From Adineta vaga (taxonomy: Eukaryota; Rotifera): a stretch of DNA of 64,000 bases. The DNA lies in the NCBI GenBank assembly GCA_021613535.1, contig CP075496.1, forward strand, positions 10,354,001-10,418,000, written 5' to 3'. How positions within the stretch are numbered: position 1 is the stretch's first letter; the number at the start of each line of letters is the position of its first letter. The notes under the pieces are model-generated. The model was given only the letters and a program-made list of their open reading frames with translations. It was not told where the DNA came from and did not search any database. Positions 38,981 through 54,545 of the stretch are shown piece after piece. Made by a program: the position numbers and the translations under genes.

Positions 38981-40554
38981 TCAATAATGTCGTCTTTTCT
39001 TCTGCAAATGTTCATGTTCAAACATATTTTCATAATTATTCTCGCCTAAATTATTTCCACATCCATCCGTCGATGGTATTGACGCATATGTGTATGAATT
39101 ATATGGATATCTTGAAAGAATAAAAACTATTTAAATAACTTTAAATGAAAGCATTTCAGACATACCGATTATCAGGACAATCACGAAAGCCTTTCGCAAA
39201 TGGATTATTATCAATTTTTAATTGTGTTATCTACAAAAGATAGAACAAGATTTTAATTGAATAGAAAAAGTCAATCTAGTATCAATATTTACATCAGTAT
39301 TTTGATATGCTGTTACAGCAATGAATTGTGTTTCAGGAAATGTGAATGTATACTTCGATAATGAATCAATTGATTCTTCACTAATTTGAACGATACTTAA
39401 ACGAGGAATATATTTATGCATTGAATTCAAAAGTAATGGCATCTAAATACATAGTTGAAATCATTCGCTTGAAAAATATTCATTCAATAGACATACTTGA
39501 TTCTGAGAATCACTTCCAGCTAATTTTTTATTATTTGTTAATTTTAATTTCGAAAAGGAAATTCTTGTATTTTTCATCCATTGTTCGCCACTGGAAGGTG
39601 AATCAGGATGTAAATAACGATGACCTAAAATAGAATTGAAAAAAAAATGAATTCAATTAGAAACTTTTCCTACTAACTGTTTTTCGGACATGAATCAGCT
39701 TGGTCACTAGCCATCCATTTACCAGAATTGAATTTCCAATGATTCGTATCTACTAAAACCATTTCTACGTAGATATCATAAATAGCTTCAGATTTTAAAC
39801 CAGATACTTTTAATTCAAGAGTTGGAAACATACGACGACCAGCTAAATATCCAATGATAGTTATAGAAAATATACTTTTCTTATGAATGATTAACTTACT
39901 TTTAGTGACAACATTTTCATGAATATGTGAAGCAAATTTTAACCATAATGGTCGATTAAGAAGTTCAACAGCAACAGAATCCGATTGACAAATTCCATTC
40001 GATGATGACTAAGAAAGATTAGTATGATTCAATAAATGTATTCCGATGAATAATTTAGAAATACAAGGAAATCTTCTACTCACATACGATGTGGAATAAT
40101 CTTTACTATCATTTGTATTACAATTTGCTTGTTTCATTGTTGATTGAGTGTAAGCTGGATGTTGATTACATATTGGATCCAATGGAGGAATACAATTTGT
40201 AGATGGTATGGAATAATCATATGTTGTTGCTGAATGATAATTGGAGAGTTTTGACGCATATAGTATTTCATTCGGATGTTCATCAGTCGTATAATGTGGA
40301 TTACAAATGGATTGATAGTGTGTTGATGAAACTTGATTATCTAGATCCTTTTCATTTATATTATTATGGAATTGTTGATTTGAAAGTGTATAGTAATGAT
40401 TTGTTTCATAAATTGATGGACGATAATGATGCGGATTATTGGAATCATCATTGAATGGTACTGGACAATAATATGAATGAGATTGTGGTGATATATAATA
40501 GTATTCTGTTGAATTTTGATGAACTTCATCATTCGTTTCAAGTGAAGCTATCAT
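38981..40554 (-). CDS. T-box transcription factor (T-brain/Eomesodermin-like)
   Basis: Seven exons in minus order: 40554-40084, 40008-39900, 39842-39678, 39624-39497, 39442-39293, 39230-39166 and 39110-38981. All phases close, giving 405 aa. The first 157 residues are Tyr/His/Asn/Ser-rich and probably a transactivation region. The DNA-binding T-box follows: [86 protein letters not shown] and [12 protein letters not shown]. Words such as NHWKF.SGKW and [21 protein letters not shown] fit the Tbr/Eomes group better than Brachyury. Only about 40 residues follow the T-box, shorter than in vertebrate homologues, with a basic end (LQKKRRHY). Exact orthology needs a tree. Confidence 0.92.
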
Positions 40555-41895
40555 TGTAGAAGTCTTTAGGTATTGCTGTTCACACTTGTTCTGTAGCAGG
40601 TGCTAATCGAATAGAAGAAGGAAAGAAAACACGATATATGATGTTGAAGAAAAGATAAAATATATATTCTTATTTAAAAGAGAGAATAATAAAAACAAAA
40701 ATGACCAATAAAAATGTCAGCCAATAAGAGAAACGAAAGGAGAGATGATTACTCTTCTTCTTCTTCTTCTCTTCGCTTTTTGATAATTAATCGTTGATGA
40801 TCATCATAAAAAAAGATAACTTTTCATGCGTTTCAAATCTGGGACTTTCCCTAAAAAGAAAGATTTCTAATAATCTCGTTTCTGTTTGAATGGATAAGAA
40901 GAAAAAAAAATGAATGTTCTTTCGTGTTCGTTAGATGTGACATTTATCCATTATCAGCTTTTTATGTCTGTGATTTACTTTCATCTAGCATCGGAATTGA
41001 AGATTGAAAAGAATCGGTTTGTTTTTCACTTTTATTCAGTTTGAAGATTTGTCAACAAATCAATGATGAGTGCTTTTGTAGATCGTTGATATGACATTGT
41101 ATTGACTGTGAAATAATCAGATATTTCGTCATTCTGGGAAATCGATATGTTTGTCATGGTTGTGGTTAAGTCGAACTAATTGATACGATCGTCACTTAGC
41201 TAAGCTTGTTTGATAACGTTGATTAAAATTTAGTTAGGAGAAAGAAAATTCACATGAAGAATGAGATTAATTTCACTTCGTGAGAGAATTGTAATTAGTT
41301 CAAAGTTTTATGATAATTTGTAGAAAACTCTGCATTTTATTGAAGATTTTAATAACAAATCTGTATTGAAACATCTGTTTCGATAGGTAGGCGTAGAATT
41401 TCTTGTAGAAAAATATGTCGTATGCTTTGTCTCCTTTGCCATCTAATCTATATTATATATCACACATTCAATATTTCCTATTGTACGGTCATTATCACAT
41501 TGTTCATAAGAGATTGGTGCTATTATCGTGGCATGTAGTGATAACACAATCATGAACATCAGAACATGTTTGTTTTTATCTGCAGAGTAATTTCATGATG
41601 CAGTGTGTCTTGATGAAAACTTTTTAATTCGGTAAACGATACAAGTAGTTAATAAACTAACTTTCTCTTTTAATGACGACAAGTCTATCAGAAAACTATA
41701 TATATAGAATTTCAATGTATAGATAAAATCATGTTTTTCTTTGTATAATTGAAAGTCTAAATGTTTAAGAATACAATCGAGAGGGAAAAATAAACATAGA
41801 AATTATGAACAAGAGTACGAGGATGAAAGGATTACTTAGATTTTATATACATCAACAGAGTAAAAAACAAACAAACAAAACTATTAAATCCATTT
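40555..41895. other. Intergenic / upstream region of T-box gene
   Basis: No gene seen. A short TTC repeat lies near 40754-40771. The rest is AT-rich and unremarkable. Confidence 0.55.
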
Positions 41896-44736
<2,841 letters not shown>

Positions 44737-45692
44737 TTTTAAAGTCAAAAAGAAAACGGATGAAGATATGAAACTAAGAATAAGATATCTAAAAACAACG
44801 AGTGTAATGATTTCTAGTTAAGTTAAGATCGGCAATAATTTTCCACGAAAATAGTCTAAACAAACAGAAAGAGACAGAAGAGATCTGACTGATCTACTCT
44901 ACTCCATCTGTGATTGGAATGACAAACAGCTGGTGAAATGAACAACCAATATACATTTTTGCTTTTCTTTTTGTGAGAGAAAGTGTGCCATTTTTATTTT
45001 TAATGTTGAGAAAAATATTTTGTTGATGAGGAAACAAAAATATCTGATCTCATATCAGATGTCGCTAGTATGAAATGGTTATTGATCAATGGGTCCATGG
45101 TTACACAAATAAATTGATTGCAAAAGAAAATTAAAACAATTGAGATCATATCGTAAATTATTGAATTGTTGAGGGCAATATTGAAACATGGTATTGACCA
45201 TGAAAAGAATGCAACTGTGCTACTACAAATACATTATGGATCCTTCGACTTTCTTACACTAGTTCTTGTACCATTATATTTCGTATATCAGTTATGTTGA
45301 TCATAGCGTTAGAATTATATTACTGCAATTACTAAATATAAACACTTCAATTTGATCTGAAATTGCATTCAGCAAAAAAATAGGAATTCTATCAATATCA
45401 CTCGTTTTATTCATTGAGAAAAGTTTGTACTTTCTCCTCCTGAGTCTTATTATAAAATAATAAAATACTAGAATTTACAACTAAAATGCACCTTTGTTTA
45501 AAAAAAAGAAGTTTATTTAGTATCTAACTGAACTGTCAATCTCTTTTCATTCTGACCAATCTTAATAGACGATTGTATGTCCCTCTATGAAAAAATGTTC
45601 TGAAACTAGGTAACCATTCTACAAAGTAAATTTCAATGGCACATGAATCATGTTTTCTATGAGAAATTAATATTGATAAATTTTATTTAAAA
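44737..45692. other. Divergent promoter region between SUGP1-like and LRRIQ1 genes
   Basis: A 956-nt AT-rich spacer without supported genes; both genes are transcribed outwards from it. Confidence 0.5.
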
Positions 45693-48600
45693 ATGGATCC
45701 AAACGATGAAATAGATCTTGATAAACTTATTCAAGAAGAACTTGATGCAATTACTCTCGATGGTTCACTTGAAGATGCTGATGATGAAGATAATGATAAG
45801 GAGGAAATGGATACAAAACCACTCGAACGTGAACAAGTTTTAAATGCAAGTCGACGAAATTTAGAAGAAGAAATGCACGAAAGATTAGCAGCCTTTGAAA
45901 AAGAAATACAACTAAATCTTAATCGATGTGAAATTGATTTTACAGAAATTGATGAGTTATTGCAAAAACCAGTTGGAGAAAGTGAAAAAGAAATTCAAAC
46001 GAATGTTGCACGTCATTGTGGAATTGAACGAGAAGAATTAGATCGCGTAAATTATTTAATTGTTCTACATAGAAATCGAAATATATTCTATTTAGATTCT
46101 TGAAAGTATCAATACAGAACAATTACCATCTGATTCAATCATACAGTCCGATTCTGACGATGATGATCATGATGAACGTCATAAAATTGAAATTCTCAAA
46201 CGAAGTATACAACCTATGGAAACTGTTGAAGTAAGATTAATACTCGATTTGGGTTGTTTTTTTTTCTGTTTGATGAAAAAATCGATGTTATTTTAGTCTG
46301 TTGAACCAACTCCTCGTGAACAAGAAGATCCAAATAAGAAATTATATGATGAACGTTTAATTGAGTCTCATCAACGAATGCTTGATGAATTAGCACTACT
46401 TGAACAACGACGAAAAGTAATTTGAATGAATTGTTTACTTTTTATAACATGATTATTTGTGATATTTAGGAAGAAGAAGAACGTTATGCTGTTGTACTTC
46501 AAGAACAACAAGTTCGTTTAGCTGAAGAATATCGTCGTTTACAAGTTTGACATTTTGTTTTTTTCATTCTTGCATCTCGTCAGCGATTCATTTCTCTGTG
46601 ATTAGGAAACTCTTGATGAAAATGCTCGTCAAGCTAAAAATGAAAAGCTTCAATTCGAAAATCTTTGTCGTGAACAAGAACGTTTAACAAATGAACGACA
46701 AAATAAAGTGGCTACTATTATTCAAGCATGGTATCGAGGAAGACGGTAAATTGTTTGTTTATTCTAGTCAGAAAATGACAAAAATTCGAATTCTTAGTGT
46801 TTATCATCGATATCACAAAGAAATAGCAAAACGAGTTGAACCAACATTAAAATCGATTGCGAAAAAACGAAAGAGAAAAGAACAAATTGAAATGGCTAAT
46901 GCTGCTAAAGTGGCTAAAACCCAACGAATAGATGCAAATGAAAAAGAAAATCAACGTCAAATTGAAATAACTAAATTACTATTACCATCAAATAATCGAA
47001 TCTCATCTCCATTGATAGATGTTGGTAGTAAACAAATAAGTCAAGAACAAAAACTTCCTCCATTACTGTCAACAGGTATGACACGAATCAATCTATAGAA
47101 CGATCAATATTGATTTTGTTTTCTTATTATAGAGCAACCTGCTCTATCAACAGAAGAGTCAACAAAGAAAAAGAAAATAACTATTAAACAAACGTCGAAG
47201 TTTGTTAACTCATAAAACCTATTTTTTGTTTATTTCTATCAATTTTATTCATAGTATTCCTTCGCCTGTAACTCAAATTCTTCAACTTGAAGATCCATCT
47301 GATTTCATACCAACTGTCTTTCCCGACGAATCAAATGCTTTCACATCTGATCACAATCCAAGTCACATTCATCGAACATCTTCACCAATTCAATCAAAAC
47401 AACAACGATTAAAATCACCAAATAAACGATTACCTCCTACAAGAATAGAACTTATACAAACATCAATGAGCACAAAGTAATGCATTTACACAAAACAAAC
47501 ATTGAAAAATATTTATTAAAAAATCTAATATCTCGTTTAGAAATATTTCTTCAACTAAAAAACCTGTGTCAACTAATAAGCAACTTACTATGATTCCAGT
47601 TAAAGCGAATAATACTCATATATCAAATAATGTGACGAATCTTTCAACATCATTAGCACGTTCAAATACATTTGATAAAAGTATTGAAAGTCCAATATCA
47701 CCATCAATTGAAAATATTTCGATTGCTTCATCATTAACAAGATCAAAGACATTCGATAAAGAAATGGAAAATTTTCAAAGACCTTCTATTGAACGAATTT
47801 CTACAGCAAGATCGATTGATTCAACTTCATCAGCAACGATAAAACGATCGAATACATTTGTCAACAAATCCACAACTACGTTATTACGAATCGGAAGTAT
47901 TTCACCTAGAAAATCGACGAATTTGACTCCATCAGTAATGGAATGTAAACCAATATCTGTTGAAAATATCGTACCAGTAAAAACAATTGAAATTGTGCCA
48001 ACACAAACTGTGAAAAATTCTGAACAATCAATGGACAGTTCAAAACTTGTTTTTTCATTTGATGAAAAAGTTCCTACTATGAAATCTACAGATCCATTAC
48101 CAATCGATTCTATAAAATCTTCAAAGTCTACTGAAACAGTAGCAATTAAACCGACTCGTCCTGTCACACCTAAAATATCAACACCACGTCAAAAACCATC
48201 TGTCGAAGAAAAATCTTCTACGCAAGCAGTCTATCCATTCTTAAATGATGCTCGACGTTGGGCTGAACATACTCGTGATATGACTTATTCGAATCTAATT
48301 CGTTCGACTGAAGAATTAAATCAACAAATACCAACACGTAAAATGGGTGCTAGTATTCGAAAATTACCTGATATTGATTCTCAATTATTGACAAAAGCAG
48401 CAAAGAATCAATCTCCAAAAGAGGTATACATAACATTTTAAATTCGATTTTTTAAAGATTATATACGATTTAATATGTTTTGAAAACGAAATGAATTTTA
48501 CATTTTTAGCTTCGTTACTTACTATTGGACAAACTTATTACTCCTTGTTCTCTATCATTAATTGGTATTACTTACCCAAATTTAACTCATCTCACACTTC

Positions 48601-51041
48601 GTCAGTGTAAACTTGTTCAATTGACTGGTTTAGAATCATGTTCATCACTGATGATTCTTGATCTCGAGGTAAAAAAGAAAACAATTTTTTATTTGATCTT
48701 CAATCTAAACGAGAAAAACAATCTTCTTCAATATAGGGCAATTGGCTTGAACAGGTTCATATTCAATTAAATCATTTACAATATCTAAATTTATCTCGTA
48801 ATCGTCTTACATCCCTTCTTTCCATGCAAACTCCACTGTTAAAATATCTTGATGTTTCAAAAAATCGTCTTACACGTTTGAATGGTATCGAAACATTATC
48901 CAATCTTAATATTCTTCTCGCTACAAGTAATCAATTGTTAACTTCGATCGGCCTACAAGGTTGTACACATTTATTACATATTGATTTATCGGATAATCAT
49001 CTCGTTGAAATGGAACAAATTGAACAATGTCCATTATTGATTATATTAAAAGCAACTTCAAATGCTTTGATTCAACTTCCTAATCTTTTAAATACTATTC
49101 TATTAAATGAACTTGATCTTTCATCGAATAGTTTAACTTCATTTGATGAATTATCAGCAGGTTCATGGTTACCATTTCTTACACATCTTCGTTTATCTAG
49201 TAATAATTTACAAGAATTATCATCAATCAAATTACCAGCATTGAATGAACTTGATTTAGGATTTAATCAACTTTCCGGTAAAGATATATAAATATGTTAT
49301 TGATTGATCTTGTTATTTATGCTTTTCTCTAGATGCATCGATGATAAAACGTTTCATCAAAACTTGTTCATCATTATCTCGACTTAATTTAGAACAAAAT
49401 CCTGTTCTATGTGATATCGATGAAACATCATTAATTGAAAAGAAATCTTTAAAAACTCCAATATCATTATTACCACAATTTTCTACTAGTAAATCATCTG
49501 AATCAATTCAATTGTATCTAACATTTTTATCGAATATAACTTCAATGTTTATAAAACTTCGTCAAACAGTTGAACAATATCGTACTGAACCATTTCATTT
49601 ACTTAAACTAATTCAAAATCAATGTCAACAATATTATGAGCAGAAAAAAATTGAACCAATTGAAATATCCGAAGTGATCAATTCATCTACTGAACCTAAA
49701 GGTAGATAAAATTGCCGAATAATAACAATTAATTCTCTAAATTTGTTTAGTTTTATCACCAAATGAACGAAGTATTGTTCGATTACAAGCACATTGGCGT
49801 CGAAAATTAGTCGAACAGAAATTAAATAAACAAAATCAAGCAGCACAAAAGATCCAAGCGCGTTGGCGTGGTTATGTGGTTCGACAACGTATGCGTAATG
49901 TACGGCGTTTTCATAGTTCACAACACCAGACATTTGATGAGATTGATTTAACTCAATTTGAGTTTGATGAAGTAAGCTATCTTTTGTTTGTTTTATTTTC
50001 TTACGAAGATTAATTGAATAATGTGATAGGCTGCTTTTGATGCTCGTTTTCAACGACCACCGACACCATCTAATCGTATTCGACATGTTTGGCAATCTCA
50101 AAATGGAATTCTACCAAATCCAATTGGAGTCACTGAATTGCCTCGTCCAAATTCTGGTCGTTCATCATCTGCAGCATCATCACGTGCAAAACCTCTTGTT
50201 GAACCATTAGATATGTCAACACGACCTCATATGATGACAAATGAATGGGGTTTTACACCCTCGAGTACAACGGCAGCTTTAATGTTAAAACGTGCACAGA
50301 AAATGAAATGGAATGCAGAACGAAGACAAAAACGACAGCATATGGGTTTGTTTTTGAAATCTTTCTTTGTACATGCCATCAGTTTAGCTGTTTTTTTCTT
50401 CTCTAGATGCTTATCAACGTTTACAAATGGCTCGAAATAATGAACAACCACCTGGTTCACTTCGATTAGCTCGACGTAATCACTCATTAACAAATACAAC
50501 CAAACCACTCGCACAAACACAAAGTTTGATAGAATATAAGTTGAAAAACAAATCAATCGTTATATTTTTATGTTCTAGCTGTTAATAATCCACCTGTTGT
50601 TGCTCCACCACGTGCTAATCGTGTCTATGAATGGGTACATACTCAAGTAGCTCGTATTGATGAGTAAGCGATTGTTTTTCAATCGAAAAAGAGATGTCTT
50701 ATCATAATATCATAGTTCGGGACTACCAAATACAAATAGTCCAAGATATGATCGAAAACGTTTACCAAGTCTTGATGGTTCCACAGAATCTTTTAATGTA
50801 AATATTTGAATTATATTTTTTCAAGACATTTAACGACTGATTTTCTAGCGTATGCGTTCGAACGAAGTTTTACAACAACAACAACAGCAGCAGCAGCAGC
50901 AAAATCGATGGAATGCATCATCCAGTAAAAATATGATTTATTTCTAAGAATAAACAATGATTCTATTTTACTGTTTTAGTATCGATTCGTCAACCACCAC
51001 CATTATTACCACCAATCAATGGGCAAGCTCCACGTCTTTAA
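45693..51041 (+). CDS. LRRIQ1: LRRIQ1-like leucine-rich repeat and IQ motif protein
   Basis: Nineteen exons: 45693-46046, 46096-46230, 46297-46416, 46470-46544, 46606-46745, 46798-47075, 47133-47199, 47255-47476, 47541-48423, 48510-48668, 48737-49277, 49333-49701, 49751-49971, 50030-50345, 50407-50523, 50579-50663, 50716-50797, 50849-50924 and 50980-51041. Together they give 1433 aa with all phases closed. There is an acidic start and Glu/Arg coiled coil, then a first IQ motif near residue 265 (IIQAWYRGRR). A long Ser/Thr-rich disordered exon follows. At about 760-1010 are leucine-rich repeats (LTHLTLRQCKL, LKYLDVSKNRL, LNELDLGFNQL). IQ pairs lie near 1125-1165 (LQAHWRRKL, KIQARWRGYVVRQR). 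The family-specific NEWGF then MLKRAQKMK, and YEWVHTQV, lie towards the end, with a short polyQ near 1400. LRRIQ1 is linked to motile cilia. Four introns begin GTTTG rather than GTRAG. Confidence 0.9.
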
Positions 51042-51663
51042 CTATACATATGATAAACAGTGTCAGATTTGAAGATTTATGAGTTGTTTTATAAATAAAA
51101 TATATTTGAACATATAATGATTTATACGAAAAGTGATCTCTTATTTTAATATTCACATGATGATTTTGTTTTATGAAAGAACACGATAGAAAATGATACT
51201 TAGATAATCTTCAATGTTTCTTGTACAAAAATAGATTTCGTAATATGGAACGATTAGTATGTATGGCTATATAATGCATATGAACGAACAACTATTTAAG
51301 ATAAAGCAAAATACAGCTCATCCGATAGTAACGCAGTAGGATTTTGTTGAGATTGTGAAAATAAAATATATTATTAATAATATGTATATGTATCTTATTG
51401 TAATTTGAAAGTATTTCGAGAACATCACTCGAACGCCATGACTATGAAAGTGTATTTATAACTTAATATTATGGTATGTTCTTGTTTTTATTCATTATAT
51501 TTATATAAGACTTCTACAAAACTGTTTAACGTACACACACAATATCAATATAATATCGATTCTCATTCTTTAGAAAGTTTTCCAATTATTATTTTAATTC
51601 GCAGTTAAACTGGTTCAAATTACTGATGATTTTGGATTGATATATAACTAAATACAAAACAAA

Positions 51664-52690
51664 TCATACTCGGCCAAGTGCATCTAGTAGCTGATCAATT
51701 TTATCCGGAAAAAATTCTATTCCATTATAATATTTTGATTGCATTAAGTTATCCCGTTGATCGAGTCGTTCCAATTCATTTGCTCTGCCAAAACCTTCGA
51801 ACAAACAAACAAACAAACAAACATTTCTATACTAAACAATCCAGATAATATTAACATACCTATCTAATCTTTAAATCAATGAAACATAAATAAAAAGATC
51901 TGTTGATCTTCTTCTTCACGTAACGCTTTTTGATCACGAACAATACGAAAACTTTCATTAATAATTGTTAAAAACATACTGATACAAACGAACACAACTA
52001 ATATGATAAATAAACTAAAGTAAAATGAACCAAAAAATGTATTAATCGTACCAAAAAAACAACAAAATGCAAGTAAACTTGTAAATAGTTCATTGATATA
52101 AACAAATCCATTAGTCTTTTCAAACAAATCACTGATACGTCGTAATTCTTGATATCGCCAGACATATATACAAACGCTAGTCCATGGACAAACAATAATA
52201 CCAAGATCAATAAATGACCAAAATCTTCGTAAATAACTTAATTTTAGTTCTAGAAATAATTGAATTTCATGAAACATTGAATAGATGATAAATATCATGT
52301 AGAATATTGTACAAATCAATTGAACAATCGAGGTAATCACTAAACGAAGGGAAATGATAGACAATTAAATATCTATTTAGTTTGAATATGAAGAAAACTG
52401 TTTTTCTCTGCATAATTAATAATTTAATTTGAAAAGAAATTGGTTGAATATTCATTTGTATTTCAATATCTCCAGTTGATAAAAATTCTACTAAAAAGTT
52501 AACTAAAGTAAACAATTTTGAATTAGGATTGTACAAATTGATCTGAATAATCATGGCTCCTGTTTGCCTATCGTCCATGATAGTTGTTGAAGAAGAGTGC
52601 TCTTTCCTTTAAGATCATTTAGTCGACCACGAAATTCATAAATATATCCACCACTGTTATATGTCGCATGTTTACCAAAATTTATGTATG
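51664..52690 (-). pseudogene. Polycystin (PKD2/TRPP-like) channel pseudogene fragment lacking the pore
   Basis: Recognisable pieces appear in order on the minus strand but in different frames. First is the end of the extracellular polycystin domain (YNSGGYIYEFRGRL), then DDRQTGAMIIQINLYNPNSK in another frame. A transmembrane part follows in a third frame (52364-51876), with LRRFWSFIDLGIIVCPW (S2-S3) and FCCFFGTIN. This is joined directly to TFFGSFYFSLFIILVVF, FLTIINESF (S6 end), so S4, S5 and the pore loop are absent. After FLFMFH a stop appears where relatives continue. A later piece (51664-51790) encodes GIEFFPDKIDQLLDALGRV, like the family's C-terminal helix. Two frameshifts, a stop and the missing pore indicate decay; a very divergent short gene is less likely. 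Confidence 0.65.
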
Positions 52691-53209
52691 TTCAAGTGAT
52701 TAATTATCGTTTAAGAATATCTAGGTTGATAGCTCACTTTCTCGTAATAATTCACAACTTATGAAATATAAATTATTGGTTTGGTTATTTATACAGATTA
52801 TGCGTTCCTACTTCATTACATATAGCTTGAGCTGATCAACAAATCTTACTCACTCATCATGCTGAAGTCCTTTCATTAGTTGTCAAACCACAGACAAGTG
52901 AACGACATACATTAAAATTGATGAATACACATTATAAAAGTAATTAGTCTGTTGGATTTTTAGTAGATAATAGAACTTGTTAAATATACTTGTGCTTGAG
53001 AGCTGAGAAAATAAAGATCATTAATACAATTTTATCTTACTTATTCATCAATAATCTCAATAAAGTTTTCGATCTGGAAGATAATTCACATATGTTTTCT
53101 ACTACAACATATTCAATGTGATTGATAAAAAAATCTCGATGATTTTCGGCCCAACGCATGGTCAAGAAGAGTGGAATTTTCATAATCGTTCCAATGATGT
53201 GAAATGATT
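52691..53209. other. Decayed sequence between pseudogene and MITE, no gene seen
   Basis: No open frame with support. It may contain more remnants of the polycystin-like gene, but none can be read confidently. Confidence 0.4.
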
Positions 53210-53563
53210 ATCAGTGTGAAGCTAGCATCATGAAACTAAGAGTTTTGTGAAAATGAATTCCCGTCGATAAAACCGAGTCTGTTCGATGTAGAATCAAATT
53301 CTGCGTCGAACGGACTCTTTTCCATGGACGGGAATTCATTCTGGGGAGAGAAATTACATGCCGAATGTCGTATAATGACGCATATACATGTATAGAAGAC
53401 AAATAAAGATCAAAGAAAACGTTTTCCCGTGAATGAAAATGTCACGATTCGACTCAGAATCAAATTCTGCATCGAACAGACTCGGTTTTATCGATGGGAA
53501 TTCATTTTTACAAAACTCTTAGTTTCATGGTGCTAGCTTCGTGGTGCTAGCTTCACACTGATT
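53210..53563. mobile_element. Foldback / MITE-like element with long terminal inverted repeats
   Basis: The left arm starting ATCAGTGTGAAGCTAGCA (53210) is repeated in reverse complement at the right end (...CTTCACACTGAT, 53552-53563). Similarity continues inward for about 90 nt, through AAACTAAGAGTTTTGT and AAAACCGAGTCTGTTCGAT. The right arm has an extra copy of a GCTAGC-containing unit. Inside, 53252-53346 is itself an imperfect palindrome from one GAATTCCCG-containing arm to its inverted copy. The element is 354 bp with no coding capacity. Flanking duplication is unclear (possibly TT). It is probably a non-autonomous DNA transposon. Confidence 0.8.
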
Positions 53564-53574
53564 TTCAAACTGAG

Positions 53575-53700
53575 TGTTTTTGGGCAGAACCCTTTTGTAG
53601 TTCAGAATTGTTGCTCAGAACCTTTCTTGGTTTCTCATATGTCATACAGAACTTTTTCTGGTCTGGAGATGTTGCAGAACCCAAAAAGGTTTTGGAACAC
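53575..53700. repeat. Degenerate CAGAACC repeat cluster
   Basis: Four to five imperfect copies of a unit like CAGAACCYTTTTNTGG are spaced about 25-35 nt apart, including one followed by an inverted AACCCAAAAAGGTT. It follows 12 nt after the MITE-like element and may be a relic of another element. Confidence 0.5.
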
Positions 53701-54106
53701 TCCTTTTCTTCTTTCAGAGGATAGATAGAAACAATTAATATCATTATATTTATCAAATTTACGTATTTTTAATGTTCGACTAGTACCGATCGGTCTCCAG
53801 AAAGAGAATAACTAAATCTCGATTTCTGGGCATATTTTTTGACAAGTCTCAAAATAGTTTCGAGAGTGGTTGTCAGTAAAATTGATGTATTTTTTTATTC
53901 GTTCAACCAGATGCGCTAAAATTTGGATCTCGAGGTTTTCAATGATGCTGAACAAAATCAAAACATAGAATCAAGAAAAGAAATTTTGACGAGTGTTTCT
54001 TCTCTTTAAGAGAGTTTTTTAAAGAATATAGATGCGTTAATCATCATTATAGTTCTTTCGGAGAGGGATCAGCGAATTCTACGGATGAGCGTTACTTGTT
54101 GTTTAT

Positions 54107-54545
54107 ATGATTACAAATCTTATTTATATTGATTTTACTGCAGTTTTAACTGTATTTGCTGGTTATGAAATGGATTTTGCAACAAAATTGACAATTTCTT
54201 GTTCTTTTCAAATGTATTTAAGTTATGTATTTACAGCAATTCCATCATATTTACTTATAATGGCATCATTAGATCGAATGTTTATTTCATCATCAAATGT
54301 ACAAATTCGTCAACGAAGTAACAAACGTTTTGCTCTGTTAATAATCATTTTAATTTGTATATTTTGGATCTTATTTCATCTTCATGCATTTTTCTTTTCT
54401 GAAATTCAATTAGTCTATGGAGTTCGTCTTAGTTGTACCACATGTTCAGGTATTCCATCAAGTTTTATATCTTATTATGGATTAATCAATGCAATTATTC
54501 CAACAACATTAATGAGTTTATTTGAAATTCAAACATTAAGAAATA
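54107..54545 (+). pseudogene. Truncated rhodopsin-like GPCR (TM2-TM5), cut by a transposon
   Basis: An open frame encodes four hydrophobic segments. It has SYLLIMASLDRMFISSS (end of TM3, with DRM in place of DRY), RQRSNKRFA (intracellular loop 2), a TM4 with IFWILFHLHAFFF, an extracellular Cys region (LSCTTCSG), and TM5 ending FEIQTLRN. This pattern resembles the large FMRFamide-receptor-like GPCR sets I associate with bdelloids. The family sequence stops exactly where the terminal repeat of the next element starts (54546); the last codons of the frame come from the element. TM6 and TM7 are absent and TM1 is not visible, so it is probably dead. Confidence 0.75.

Noticed and set aside
47775-48167. 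130-codon minus-strand open frame inside LRRIQ1
   Set aside because: Antisense of the long disordered LRRIQ1 exon; composition mirrors the sense codons.
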